This document shows, in pieces, positions 12,205 to 23,495 of a stretch of 64,000 nt of DNA. The notes beneath the pieces were generated by a model. That model worked only from the letters and a program-made list of their open reading frames with translations, was not told where the DNA came from and ran no database searches. The translations under genes and the position numbers were made by a program. The DNA comes from Dermanyssus gallinae (taxonomy: Eukaryota > Arthropoda > Arachnida > Mesostigmata > Dermanyssidae), in the NCBI GenBank assembly GCA_003439945.1, contig QVRM01002451.1, forward strand, positions 1 through 64,000, given 5' to 3'. Numbering within the stretch: position 1 is the first letter of the stretch; every line of letters begins with the position of its first letter.

Positions 12205-13091
12205 TGGTGGGCCATCCACTATCGGCCACATCAGCACCGGAACAGGAATCGGCGCGCAGAGGTTCTGCAACCTATGTGAGCGCTCTGTTGATGTCTCTCG
12301 AATCAAAGCTATCTCTTCTCACCAGCATACCAGCTCAAATGGAGCGGTTGGAGAAAAAAATGAACGAATGCCTGCTCCTCACCGGTAAAGTTGAGCGACT
12401 TGAGGCACAAGTCGATGACCTAAAACAAAGAGTGAATACTACAGAAACCTCTAAGGAATATCATACTCATTCAGTGGAGGAAGCATTGGCCGCTGTTCAA
12501 GAGGTCCGCTCGACCGTTAACACAGTTAAGGAGATGTCGGCTGGCGCAAAGGCGCTAGCGGAGTCGGCATCGGCCGGACATACATTTAAGGACCAGTACG
12601 ACCGTCGGTCGGATGTGATATTTAATGGAATTCCCGCGAAAGAGAAGGAGACGGACGAGGACTGTCGCGCGGTCATTGAACTTTGCCAGCGACTGGAGGT
12701 GAAACTTGATGAACGCGACATCGACGTCGCCCACCGCTGCCCCCGAACTCGTATGATCAACGGGAAAAACACTACCGACCGCTCCCAGCTGCTGGTGCGG
12801 TTTGTTTGTCGATGGAAGAAACTTGAAGTGCAACCAAGATGCCGGGAAGTGAAGCCGAGGTCGAGCCTTCTAGGCGGCTGCCAGGGAAGCAACAACAACA
12901 TCTACGCCAATGACCACCTGACACCCGCTAACGCAAGCCTGCACTACCGCCTCCGTCGCCTCAAGGCCAACAAGAACATTTCTGACGTCCGAACGTCAGA
13001 CTGCCGCGTAAAAATCCGTCTCAACAGCAACGCTCCCTGGCGGGACGTGACAACCGACACCGATATCGATGCCCTTGTCGGTCGCAAATAG
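12205..13091 (+). pseudogene. CR1-like ORF1 (FP-like domain), 5'-truncated
   Basis: The frame encodes a coiled-coil segment with heptad-like spacing (about 12310-12570), then a DQYxRRSDVIFNGIP motif, a DIDVAHRCPR motif and a C-terminal IYANDHLTPANAxLHYRLRRLK region. The last resembles the baculovirus-FP-like nucleic-acid-binding domain found in ORF1 of CR1/L2-group elements. The related family-2 ORF1 at 47777-49189 also has a PHD-type finger, absent here because the 5' part is missing. It ends with TAG, and ORF2 starts seven codons later in the same frame. Upstream sequence is LTR-like, so no native start remains. Confidence 0.75.
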
Positions 13092-13112
13092 TCGTCACTA
13101 TATTATTACTAT

Positions 13113-15992
13113 ATGACAGCTAGTCAAACAATTAATGTCACAGAACTTAAAATAGAACCTGACTCTTTTTACGGAATACACTGCAATATTAATGGTGCCA
13201 AGTCTCATATACACGACATTGAAACGATGTTACATTTGCTTCCTTACCCTCCGTCATTTATCGCTTTGTCGGAAACTCGTATCTCGCGACAAGAGGCAGC
13301 CGCTTTTCAGATTAATAATTATAACCAATTTGTTGATTGCCGTAATGAGCCGGGTGGATTTGTGGCACTGTTTATTAGACATGATTATGTGGTACGCGAG
13401 CGGAAAGATCTCAAACTACTCCTTCCGGCAGACGCTCGATGCGAAAGTATTTTTGTTGAGGTGTTTGCCGATGGTCAGAGTACAGTTGTGGGAGCATTTT
13501 ATAGACAACCGTCGGGGAGGCCCTTGGATTTCTTGTGTGCACTACTGCCAAAAATGAATAGCCTAAACACAATATGTCTCGGTGATGTGAATATTGACTT
13601 GTTAGATAAGGGCTCACATGCAACTGACCTGTATGAGTTACTACACTCGTATGACTTTCGAGAGATTATTGGTTTGCCGACTAGAGTGGCTTGTGTGGAC
13701 ACTGCTCACGGCCAACGTATCACCAAAACATGCATAGATCATATTTACTGCAATGTTTCACCCAAGACAACTATCGCCTCCGGCGTTCTTACGACCACTT
13801 TTTCTGACCACTTTACCACATTTATTTGTCTAAAATCTAAGCCGTCGGCCGCCAACGAGTGCCCACAATTCAAACTCAACTATGATCAAATAGTCGCCGA
13901 ACTGTCATCGTCTATGTGGGACGACCTATACGGACTGCATGACGTCAACGAGGCATTTGAATTGTTTAGAGTAAGAGTTATGTCGGCGGTGAAGCGTAAT
14001 AGTACTTGATATCAAGAATACTAAGTCGAGAAACGTAATTCGAAAAAATTGGGTGACACCGGAATTATATGCCCTTATTAAAGAGAAGGAACAGGCGTAC
14101 GCAATACACAGAGCTGACCCCACACACAGCGGCAAATGCAAAACTTATCGTATACTCAGGAACAGGGTGACAAGATTCTCACGCAAATGTAGAATGGAAG
14201 CGAACTGCAACATAGTTACAGACAGAATTAATAACCGGAGGGGTCCTTGGGAGGCAATCCAACCTGTACTTGGAGGTGTTCAGGATAAAAAATGTACCAA
14301 ACTTCTTGTAAACGGGGAACTCGTCACCGATGAAACTTCGCTAGCTAACATATTCAACCACTACTACGCAACATGTGTGACCCGTTACAACGAGTGCTCA
14401 TCGAGCTATGCCATTCCGGATAACTTCTCGACGCCTGCCGAACAATTCTCTCTGCAGCCAGTCAACGTTCACAGAATTCACCACCTTTTACAAAATGTTA
14501 AAATATGCTCCACCGCCTCCGAACAGATTCCATCACTTGTTCTTCGTAGGGCTGCGGACGCACTCGCATCGCCTCTCGAGTATATTATCAATCTTTCCAT
14601 CAGAACAGGAGTATACCCCAATGTCCTAAAGCTATACCGTGTGGTTCCATTGTTCAAAGGCGGGGATCGCCTGTCCCGAGACAACTATAGACCTATCAGC
14701 ATTCCCGCGCCAATATCGAAGGTCTTTGAAAAATGCATTTTTGAACAGTTTGCAGATTTTATCGAAGGACACAACGTCCTACATTGTAGGCAGTTCGGTT
14801 TTCGACCTAAGATGTCGACGGTTGTGCCTGTCATGGATTTTGTCGAGGACATACGGAAACACTTAAAATCAGAGAAGACTGTCGCAGCGGTATTTATTGA
14901 CCTTAGAAAGGCGTTTGATACAGTTGACTTAGACATTCTTTTAAAAAACTCTCTACTTATAGGGCTAGTGAAAATTTTATAAAGTGGATGCGCTCATTCA
15001 TCTGTGAAAGACGCCAAGTTGTCCAAATTGGACAATCTTCTTCTCATATAGAAAATATATCGATTGGAGTGGCTCAAGGGAGTATCAGTGGTCCGCTATT
15101 ATTTAATATTTTTGTTAACGATATTTTTAGTATTCCTAACCACGCAAAACTAACCTTGTTTGCTGACGACACAACGGCTCTATTCGTGGGCGACTCTCCC
15201 CAACAAGTTGAAACAATGATTCGTGAGAATATTGAAAGGCTATCTCTATGGTTCAGAAATAACGGCCTCTATATTAATTGGTCAAAAACAGGAATTGTTC
15301 AATTTAAAACTCCAAGAGGCCAATCGACAATCAATCCTGAAGCTTTTGCATGCGACCGCAGGCTTAATATACTAGTTGAAGCGAAGTTCCTGGGCATTGT
15401 TCTTGACGAACATCTGACGTTCCAGGCGCATGCGAAACATATCAGGAAAAAAATTGTCAGTGGCGTAGCCGCCATATACCGCACACGCAAAATCCTTCCC
15501 CGCCAATGCCTTACGGCAATGTACCACGCGTATGTACAGAGCCACCTAACATACGGTCTGGAGGTGTACGGTCTTTCTTATGCATCTAATGTAACTCCGC
15601 TTCATTTGCTTCAGAAAAGAGCACTTCGTCTTGTCTTAGGCCTCCCACATCGCGGCTCAATAACGATAGAACAATATAAGGAACTCTCGGTGCTCCCGTT
15701 ACCACATCTTATTAAATTTACCATAGTTGTCGAAATAAAGCGTATTCTTCTTGGCCATCATCCCAACCTGGTTGGCCTTATCGAATCTGCAAGGACCCAA
15801 AACACCCGAGGCTCGGCATCTCACTTGCTCATTGTCTCCCCGGCCACAAGTACGCAATCAAGGTTTGCACTATGTAATTCAGGTGTTACCTTGTGGAACA
15901 AGTTACCTAGTGACATTAGGACACTAATATCGCTTAGTCACTTCAAAAACACTGCTAGAACGCACTATCTTACCTTACTTGCGTCTGATTAA
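13113..15992 (+). pseudogene. CR1-like ORF2 (APE endonuclease + RT), frameshifted
   Basis: The N-terminal apurinic-type endonuclease has HCNING near 13170, LSETR near 13267, GDVNID near 13580 and SDHFTTF near 13804. The frame is lost near 13999-14010, where one extra base is present relative to copy B. It resumes at about 14011-14980 with RT motifs VPLFKGGDRL, RQFGFR, and VAAVFIDLRKAFDTV (motif A intact, about 14884-14925). It is lost again in the A6 run near 14942-14948 (A7 in copy B) and continues with GVAQGSISGPLLFN (about 15070) and LFADDT (about 15160) to 15992. Two frameshifts make it non-functional. Confidence 0.9.
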
Positions 15993-16184
15993 ACCATATT
16001 TATGTAATCATGTACACAATCTATAGATAAATAATTGCAATAACACGAGATACTACGGTGATAATGTATAAAATCTCACTGTAACTTGTACATATGCTTC
16101 GCACTAGCCTGTGGCTATATGAAGTTGTAACACAAATGAGAAACTACAATTAAGAATGAATAAACGTCATATCATATCATATCA

Positions 16185-17657
16185 ATAGCCGGCAGGGTCC
16201 TTGGGAGGCAATCCGACCTGTACTTGGAGGTGTCCAGGAGAAAAAATGCACGAAGCTACTTGTAAACGGAGAACTCGTCACTGATGAAACTACGCTAGCT
16301 AGCATCTTCAACCACTACTACGCGACATGTGTCACCTGTGACAGCGAGTGCTCATCGAGATTCGCCATTCCGGATAACCTTCCGACGCCTGCCGAACAAT
16401 TCTCCCTGCAGCCAGTCAACGTTCACAGAATTCACCACCTTCTACAAAATGTCAAAATATGCTCCACCGCTCCCGAACAAATTCCATCATAAGTTCTCCG
16501 TAAGGCCGCGGATGCACTTGCATCGCCTCTTGAGTATATTACCAATCTCTCCATCAGAACAGGAGTATATACCAGTGTCCTAAAGTTATACCGTCTGGTT
16601 CCATTGTTCAAAGGAGGGGACCGCCTGTGCCGAGACAACTATAGACCTGTCAGCATCCCCGCGCCCATATCGAAAGTTTTTGAAAAATGCATTATTGAAC
16701 AGTCCAGAGATTTTTTCGAAGGACATAAAGTCCTACATAGTAGGCAGTTCGGCTTTCGACCCAAGATGTCGACGATTGTGCCTGTGATGCACTTTGTCAA
16801 AGAAATACGGAAAAATGCCTTTGATACGGTAGATCTAGACATTCTTTTAAAAAAAACTCTCCACTTATAGGGCGAATGAAAATTTTATAAGGTGGGAGCG
16901 CTCATTCGTTTCTGAAAGACTCCAAGTTGTCCAAATTGGACAATCCCTCTCCCGTATCGAAAATATATCAATTGGAGTGGCTCAAGGGAGCATCAGTGGC
17001 CCGCTATTATTTAATATTTTTGTTAACGATATTTTTACTATTCCAAATCATGCTAAACTAACCTTGTTTGCTGACGACACAACGGCTCTATTCGTGGGCG
17101 ACTCTCCCCAACAGGTTGAGGCAATGATTCGTGAGGATATTGAGAGGCTATCTCTATGTTTAGAAATAACGGTCTCAATATTAAGTGGTCAAAAACAGGA
17201 GTTGTTCAATTTAAAACGCCAAGGGGCCAAACGAGAATCAATCCTGAAGCGTTTGCATGCGACGGTCTTTCTTATGCGTTTTATATAACTCCGCTTCATC
17301 TGCTTCAGAAAAGAGCACTTCGCCTCGTCTTAGGTCTCCCACATCGCGTCTCAATATTAGTAGAACAATATAAATAACTCTCAGTGCTCCCGTTATCATA
17401 CCTAATTAAGTTTACCATAGTTGTCGAAATAAAACGTATTCTTTTTGGTCACCATCCCAACCAAATTGGCCTTATCGAATCTGCAAGGACTCAAAACACC
17501 CGAGGCTCGGCATCTCACTTGCTCATTGTCTCCTTGGCCACAAGTACACAATCAAGGTTTGTACTCTGTAAGTTAGGTGCTACCTTGCGGAACAAGCTGC
17601 TTAGTGACATTAGGACACTTATATCGCTTAGTCAATTCAAAAACACTGCGAGAACGC
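16185..17657 (+). pseudogene. CR1-like ORF2 remnant of A2
   Basis: Pieces of the RT appear in different frames: VSIPAPISKVFEKCII near 16650, RQFGFRPKMST near 16743, GSISGPLLFNIFVNDIF near 16990, LTLFADDTTALF (motif C) near 17060, and LLQKRALRLVLGLPHR near 17300. Motif A with the catalytic Asp is absent. Stops at 16490 (TAA) and 17376 (TAA), together with frameshifts near 16850 and 17157, confirm decay. Comparison with 53375-55060 shows that most lesions arose after the unit duplicated, whereas the motif A deletion came before. Confidence 0.85.
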
Positions 17658-17662
17658 ACTAT

Positions 17663-18461
17663 ATATATATATATAAGTTTTATTTACCATTCCTTTTGGA
17701 ATATCTTTTGAATCAGATGCGCTCGCTGTGTAGTATGTCACACAGCGTGCTGCTGGCTTCGTATATAGTTGTATATTATTGCTATGGTATAATTATATGT
17801 ATTTTAACAAATATCCTCGTCTGTTGTGCATTGATAATATTAATTGGATTATGACGATGGTTATATTACTACCTAATTATACAATAGTTTGCTTTAGCGG
17901 GGCGTCTTCCCATAGTTTCTTACAATCTGTGCCATTTCCCTAGCCTGCGTTTGGTTTCATTTATCTCTTGCCATAATGGTTTATCACCGAAACCTAATGC
18001 CTCAGCTATGGACACTGTTCTCACGCCACCTAGCTCGTCGCACTTCAGCACGATATGTTCGATGGATTCTTCTTCTATATCACACACTCTACACCGAACG
18101 CTCTCAATTTCCGAGTATCTGGCCGCCAGCAGTCGGGTGTTGAGCATACCGGCCCTACAGTCAGCGAATAGCCCGGACGCTTGCGAGTTCGAATAAATTA
18201 TATCTTTTCGGCCGTTTTCCTTTTTTTGTTGCCTGTACAATTGCAAGGATGTCTTTCTCTCCATATCCTCTCTCCACCTTTCTTCGGCTGTTTTGTCAAA
18301 TTTCTTTTTCACATCTTTGGTTGTCTGTTTATTTGTTATCACCTCGTGTTCTTCAAAATCCATCGTATTGCACTTAAATTTGCGTTCAAGGAACTTTTGA
18401 CGCCTATCCCATTTGCTTGTATTTTTTTCGCTCAGTTTTGCTGTGAGCAGTTATAGTAGTT
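17663..18461 (-). mobile_element. 5'-truncated non-LTR element tail with (TA)n 3' end (copy A)
   Basis: It is inserted on the minus strand in the 3' part of A2. The empty site is visible in A1 at 15966-15975 (CGCACTATCTTACC). The insertion is flanked by ACTAT on both sides (17658-17662 and 18462-18466). On its own strand it starts inside coding sequence, runs through a 147-codon frame and ends in a TA tract of about eight units, typical of 3' microsatellite tails of some non-LTR clades. Copy B carries the orthologous insertion at 55066-55916. Confidence 0.85.
17920..18363 (-). pseudogene. C-terminal RT-element tail with zinc-binding motif
   Basis: The 147-codon frame contains a basic stretch (LYRQQKKENGRKD), a YSNSQASGLFADCRAGML segment, and CRVCDIEEESIEHIVLKC, a C-x2-C...H-x4-C pattern. 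These three parts occur in this order at the C-terminus of non-LTR ORF2 proteins that I associate with tick genomes; that is recollection of the family style, not a search result. The RT proper is missing because the insertion is 5'-truncated. Copy B 55375-55818 differs by only a few residues. No start signal of its own is apparent, and it is unlikely to be expressed as a gene. Confidence 0.65.
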
Positions 18462-18690
18462 ACTATCTAACCTTACTTGCGTCTGATTAAACCATAACTA
18501 TGTAAACATGTACACAATAAATAGATAAATAAATGCAATAATACGAGATACTACGGTGATAATGTATAAAATCTTACTGTAACTTGTACATATGCTTCGC
18601 AGTAGCCCGTGGCTATATAAAGTTGTAACAAAAATGAGAAACTACAACTAAGTATCAATAAACGTTATATCATATATCAATAGGTGCTAC

Positions 18691-19019
18691 TTAAAATGTT
18701 TGTGCGTGGTAAAAATAGCCAGAAGGGTGCTTACATCCTCCATCCAAAAGATAAACAACAATATTCTTGACACTGGCTCTGTTTCTAAAGGTTTTTTATT
18801 TGAGCGCGCAACCTCATATCAACTGCCATGCCCGTTCTCTGGAACAAAAAGTAAACATCAGCATCATCATCAAATGTTTGGTTAGTTGAATACGTTAAAC
18901 AGCAGAAAGAAGAATAAATCTCTGACACTAACTCTGGCCTAAATAAAACAATATGGTTAAATTAATTACGCTACGCTAGGCTTGTTTGTTACATTTTTAT
19001 GATCAGGATACCATAAGAA
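18691..19019. other. Unit spacer, no gene seen
   Basis: It matches 56137-56451 and 56649-56675 of copy B, where about 200 further bases are present. No coding signal is seen. Confidence 0.55.
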
Positions 19020-19471
19020 GGTTGATAACCATGCTTCCGCCGAGCCCATGATGTAGTTAACCACCTCTCCAATTGGGCGACCTCACACGGCCGTATTACA
19101 TTTCACGTTCCAGAGAGACTTGCAGCGCAGAGCAATATGTGTCCGTGGGCCTCGTGACGCTTCTGGCCCTGGTAAGGTCCACGTATTCGCATCTTCTTCT
19201 AACAAGTTCCATTGTAACATCTTAGCTAGAACCAACAGGTCAGGACCGTCAGGTACGCCCGGCTAATCCCGATTGCTAGTGTCCGTTGGGTGGATCTTAG
19301 TGCTCCCCTATTTCTCATCGTCCGCAGCGTCATGTGCGCCCAAACAGGCGGTGTATAGAAAACCGATGATTCGGCAACCAAAGCTGCAAGCCTTCGGTTA
19401 TCCCCCGACACTACCCCCATTTTTAGCGTTATCCGCGACAGGTGCATGTCTGGATCTTCGCCGCGCGACAT
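19020..19471 (-). pseudogene. R1-clade-like RT thumb/C-terminal relic (copy A)
   Basis: The minus strand reads RRLAALVAESSVFYTPPVWA, then RSTQRTLAIGISRAYLTV. This matches the pattern in R1/LOA-group ORF2 proteins where the RT thumb has SVxLYGAPVWA followed some 25 residues later by QRxxxLRVxxAYRTVS. After a frameshift, LLVLAKMLQWNLL and RPIGEVVNYIMG-like sequence continue to about 19020. The RT catalytic core is absent. Copy B has the same relic at 56672-57125 with a few substitutions. Confidence 0.6.
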
Positions 19472-20284
19472 GCTTTATATGCGCCGTTCCAGTTAACTCC
19501 GTATCGAGGATTACGTCAAGGGGCTTTATAATCATTCGATTATTCCACGATCGTAATACGTCGTATCAAGCAGTCTGTTTTGCATTGAACATTTAGATAA
19601 TATTTTGTTTTGCGGGCATCATATGCTTTGAGAACTAACGGTTTAGCTATGCCGGGACAATGCACGCATATTCCTTGTAAGAGTACCGCTTAACATATGA
19701 CCGTCAGAAAGGACGCAAAAATAAAATGATTGTAATCCTAAACGAGACAACGACAGAATACATTTCTAATAAGAACATTCTAATGCAAGAGCACCCTTTT
19801 TGACCTTATTAAAAGAAAGCCATCAAAACGTGCTACAGATATATGGTACAAATATATAATAATAACCTGTTTCCTCTTTGTCTTAAATAGACAACTCTAA
19901 GTATATCAAAAATGAATATCCAAAGCATTGTCAACAAAAAAATATGCATTTAAATCAGACATAGAAAAAATATATGCCAGATGATGATTAGACTATACAC
20001 CACCACACTACCACTATACAGCGTTACATAAACGAAGGTAGCTGGGTTGACAAAGTAAATGTAGGGCTCACGTAATACTCAACTCGTAATTTAAGTATTA
20101 TTACATCACACTATTTGTGTTTAGTGGCAATCTTTACGTAGGTAAATATTCCCACTAATCACAACTAGTGCTTAGTGAGAATATTTACTGATGGTAGCCA
20201 ACACATATCGGTAAAGTGGTTTAATAAAACCTACGGCATGAACGTCAATATCGAAGTTGTGTCGTTTCGGGTCAGGTTTCAGAC
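19472..20284. other. Unit spacer, no gene seen
   Basis: It is shared with 57126-58441 of copy B, which has an expanded (AAT)n tract and about 450 more bases (57513-58045). Around 20120-20200 there are short repeated blocks of TTAGTG-GAATATTTAC type in both orientations. No gene is recognisable. Confidence 0.5.
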
Positions 20285-21990
20285 CACTGACGTTGGCTAG
20301 CAGCGCTGGATCCCCGTTAAGAAAGTGAGGTAGGCTAAGTACAACTGGAGACAGGAAGTTCAGGGGCCCGTCGATGTTGCACCGACTTGCATCCCACGTC
20401 CCAGTTACGTGTGTCGGTTGTGCGTTGCGGCATCTGTACGAAACAAGGTGAGCCACACTACATGGTAATATGCTAAGTGCCTTCACTTAACACATACGGA
20501 TGCGTTTAATATAGCCGAGTGTGCGCTTCAATTCAAGTATGTGAGAGGTTCATAAATGCTGGTGGTGCCCTATAACGTTTTGAGCAGAGCGAATCTAAAA
20601 ATAGAATACAGTCGGTATAGGTGAGGATAGAACAAATGTGATTTCGGCATTTGTGATAAATGCGCTATTTGTCATTAGGGATCCAGCCGAAATTCTACTG
20701 CAAGATGACCGGAGAGCGCCGGGTTTGTGGTGGTAGCATAAGTCCGGACATAACTCCTTCACGATTAGTTAGACAAGAACGTTCTTTTGTAATATGCAGC
20801 ATTCTCAATGTTACATATTTAGCAACAGAGGCAATCTTTCCGACTTAGGTATATAAGCTAGCAGTTTGCTAAACCATTCGTAGACTAGACCAAAACGTTT
20901 CCCTGCATATTGTCTTATCTGGATTTTCGGTCTCATCCTTTATCTAATGCGTAAGTTGTGGTCAAGGTAGAGTGTAATTTGTCAGAACAAGTATCCTATA
21001 CGTCTGGGGCAACGCAGGACTCTACATAGATCCACGATTACACATAATAATTGTTGTTGACTTTAGAATAAAGTTTCATTCTCTTTATCGTAATTACAAA
21101 ATAAACGCCAAAAACCATAAGTTTACAAGTTATTGCCGTTTACAACGAAGATGACAGAGAGCATCAGAAGAATACTAACTATGTGTCATTAAACGTTGTG
21201 CAATAAACAAAATGACAATTTGCGTTCAATACTAGCCTCATGGTTAAGCAATTCCTCTAGTCCACTTACAACAAGCAATTAGGTGTTATTTTTGCAGGTT
21301 CAAGCATCCGGACGCATGGCCAAGACGGCACTGCCTTAACAATTATACTACGAGAGCTTCGATCTTATAGAACGTTAAAAACGTTAAACTATACTGCGCT
21401 CTTATTAAACTCTTACTTTGTATACATGTAAAGACGCCATTTGTAAGTCTTGTAGCGGAGTACGTTTGGTTGCAAGCGACGTTGTTCGTTGCTGTGAGGG
21501 GTCGTTAGAGTTTGTTAACTTAATTAATATATCTGGGTCTTCGGACTTACGATATGGGAACGTCATTCACGGTGCACGTATCGAAGACAGTGTGAGTTTG
21601 GCACGGGTAGCTCTCTACGGAGGGGTCGAAAATAAACAAGGCTGTCCGTCGGTACGGGAGTGCGCTCGTTTATGCTAAATATTCTAAGATAAAGTGGGTT
21701 TAGACAGAGTGTGGCAGCCTCAAGCGAGTTTTAGGCTATATGTTCCTGTAACGGAGTCACTTCACTAGTGTTTGGGAGAGTAAAGACGCAAAGTCATGAA
21801 GGCAGCGACGGAGATGATGGCGGTCGTCGTCTTGAATTCTTCTTGGCTGTGGACCGGGGTGGTCTGCAATTACCGGCACGTATATCCTTTCGGGGCTGAC
21901 TCTCAGCCAACCTGTTATTTTCTGTCGCAGAGACATCCTTGCTTCAGAGACCCCAGAATTTGTTTAAAAGAAGAGTTTTCAAGCGCTACA
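20285..21990. repeat. Right arm of diverged inverted repeat (copy A)
   Basis: Its reverse complement aligns with 2240-3520 in order. GGGGATCCAGCGCTGCTA corresponds near 20300. TGTGTTAAGTGAAG with ACCATGTAGTGTG corresponds near 20455-20500. CTCTCCGGTCAT corresponds near 20708, AAATTACACTCTACCTTGAC near 20960, GTGCCGTCTTG near 21325 and GTCTCT(A/G)AAGCAA near 21940. About 450 bases at 21440-21900 have no counterpart in the left arm. A Cys-containing frame of 86 codons in this extra part lacks an ATG start and shows no sign of selection. Confidence 0.75.
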
Positions 21991-22434
21991 GTTCTGTCAT
22001 AAATCGTGTCTGGGAACTGTTGATGATCGGACGTGTTTCTTCCAGCTTCCGAACATGATAATTTCGATGCCTGCTCTCGTATTAAGCCTGACATGCGGCT
22101 TACTTGCTAAGGGGTCAGCAGTGTACTTCTTGGTAAGCTGAGGTCACCAATCTCTTTCTAAACTCAGCTCCGATATAACCAATACATACGCTCGAAGCTC
22201 TCAAAAGATTCTTTGCTGAGGCTTTTGGCAAACCCTGTAAATCTAGACGAAGTCAATATTGCCCTCGCTTGTCTACTAGCTCTCTCTGAAACAAGAAGGC
22301 GTACGGGCCAGATCTTGTGAGAAATAAATAAACGCCTTTTGCAGAGACATCTCTGCCCATATGGCAGTCGCTTTTGGGCAGATCCTCTTTGAGGGCATCC
22401 TGCCAGCCAAGTAATACGAATGACTTGTAAAAGG
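21991..22434. other. Unit spacer across the A/B junction, no gene seen
   Basis: Copy A passes into copy B here without any visible scar. The unit boundary at 22206 is set only by where the window starts and is not a biological end. The sequence is repeated at 60095-60555. Confidence 0.6.
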
Positions 22435-22932
22435 TAACCCAAAAGAAAAAGGAGACCTATCGGACCTTTCTACGTGACGGCCAATACAATGAAAAATGAA
22501 ATTACTTCACAAATATCCTGACAGCACTGGCTGTCCTTCCAGATAAGCAGAATGGCTTCAGAACTGGGCGCTGTACTATTGCAGCCTGTGATGTACCTAT
22601 GAAGCAGACCACAGTCTCATTAAACCGGAAAAAACTTTTTATGTTCGCGGTTTTTATTGAATTGAAGTATGGTTTCAATAACGCATTCTTGTCGCATATC
22701 ATCTTGATGAAGCTGGGGCAGCCTGGAGTTGAACCCCGAGAAGTAACTTTACTCAGCGCACATCTGAGGGCTCACCAGATTATTGTTAATGACTGCGTGT
22801 GTAAGCTTAGCACGTTTTGTCAGAGACTGGGTATACGTAACGCGACAATATCAGCACATTGTTATTTATAACGTTGCTCAAGGATCTGCCATGTCGTCAT
22901 GGTCCTGCTTTACGCAGACGACTCGGTAATAT
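22435..22932 (+). pseudogene. Decayed non-LTR RT fragment (copy B)
   Basis: It is orthologous to 225-735. QNGFRTG, the motif A relic FAVFIELKYGFNNAF and the following LMKLGQPGVEPREVTLLSAHLRAHQII stretch are in one frame to about 22800. LYADDSV is intact at the sequence level at 22908-22928, immediately before an LTR-like element that splits the relic. Several frame changes separate these parts. Confidence 0.75.
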
Positions 22933-23491
22933 TGTAACGAAGTTACTGTGTACGCATCATAGCGCAATTCAAATAAGTTCTAACCGACCACGTCCAACGG
23001 CTACAGCGCCCGCGCCAGAATCTCAACGTACACAACGTTCACCGAATGATGCATGTCTCAACCGAACAAGACATGTCTCAACCAGCCAGCCGAGAACAGC
23101 CACAGCCTTTCGCGCCGAAACCCCAACGTCCTCCGCCGTTCAAACGATCATCGGCCGACACCGGGAGAGGGTCGACCTATGATCGGCAGTCCAAGTCAAA
23201 CAGTCACTTAACCTGTATTCCTATACGAAACAAACACAAACTGCTGTACATTTCGACCGATTGGGGAGCGGGTTCTGACACCTTTTGGGGTGTCAGCACG
23301 CCGCGGTGCCTCGTGAACCAATAAATAGACTGAGCAGCATGGCTTAATAACCATCCGTTGCTCGGCCGTGCTTTGCATTAGACCCAATGCTACGTGTCGT
23401 CATTCATTGTTCCTGAGTCCCTCGGGCTGCAGTACCCGTCCGGATGAGTCTACATCCCCAAGCTGACTTAGCGTAACACAACAACGTTACA
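22933..23491 (-). mobile_element. Complete LTR-like/solo-LTR element, 559 bp
   Basis: It is absent from copies A and C, whose empty sites read GGTAATATTAAAG. The insertion begins TGTAACG and ends CGTTACA, and ATAT is duplicated on both sides (22929-22932 and 23492-23495). It is the reverse-complement orientation of the copies at 26879, 29313 and 11795. TG...CA ends, a 4-bp target duplication and a TATTTATTGG box on the minus strand fit a solo LTR. A TIR-type MITE with 7-bp ends is the alternative. No protein is encoded. Confidence 0.85.
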
Positions 23492-23495
23492 ATAT

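Larger units (their letters stand above)
12205..16184 (+). mobile_element. CR1-like family-1 element A1 (chimeric)
   Basis: A 5'-truncated ORF1, a full-length but broken ORF2 and a 3' tail of three ATATC-type units after AATAAACG (16160-16184) lie in order. Left of about 12985 it matches copy B element B1 almost perfectly. From there to 16184 it diverges by roughly 8% from B1. At 16185 the sequence switches to element A2, which again matches B1 at 53375 onward. This indicates a younger family-1 sequence joined into an older resident copy. Confidence 0.8.
16185..18690 (+). mobile_element. CR1-like family-1 remnant A2
   Basis: This is the 3' half of an older family-1 element collinear with copy B 53375-56136. 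It contains RT sequence from the FKGGDRL region on, lacks motif A (48-bp deletion near 16811 shared with B1), and has several frameshifts and stops plus a private deletion of about 220 bases near 17264. It then runs into a 3' UTR ending AATAAACGTTATATCATATATCA near 18684. An unrelated minus-strand retroelement tail interrupts it at 17663-18461. Confidence 0.85.

Noticed and set aside
12011..12388. Long plus-strand frame starting at 12024 as a complete ORF1
   Set aside because: The first 180 bases are the LTR-like element, so the apparent start is a fusion and not a native ORF1 start.
21418..21678. 86-codon Cys-containing frame, also at 59555-59815 in copy B
   Set aside because: There is no ATG at the start of the frame. 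The three base differences noted between copies all change residues, so there is no sign of selection.
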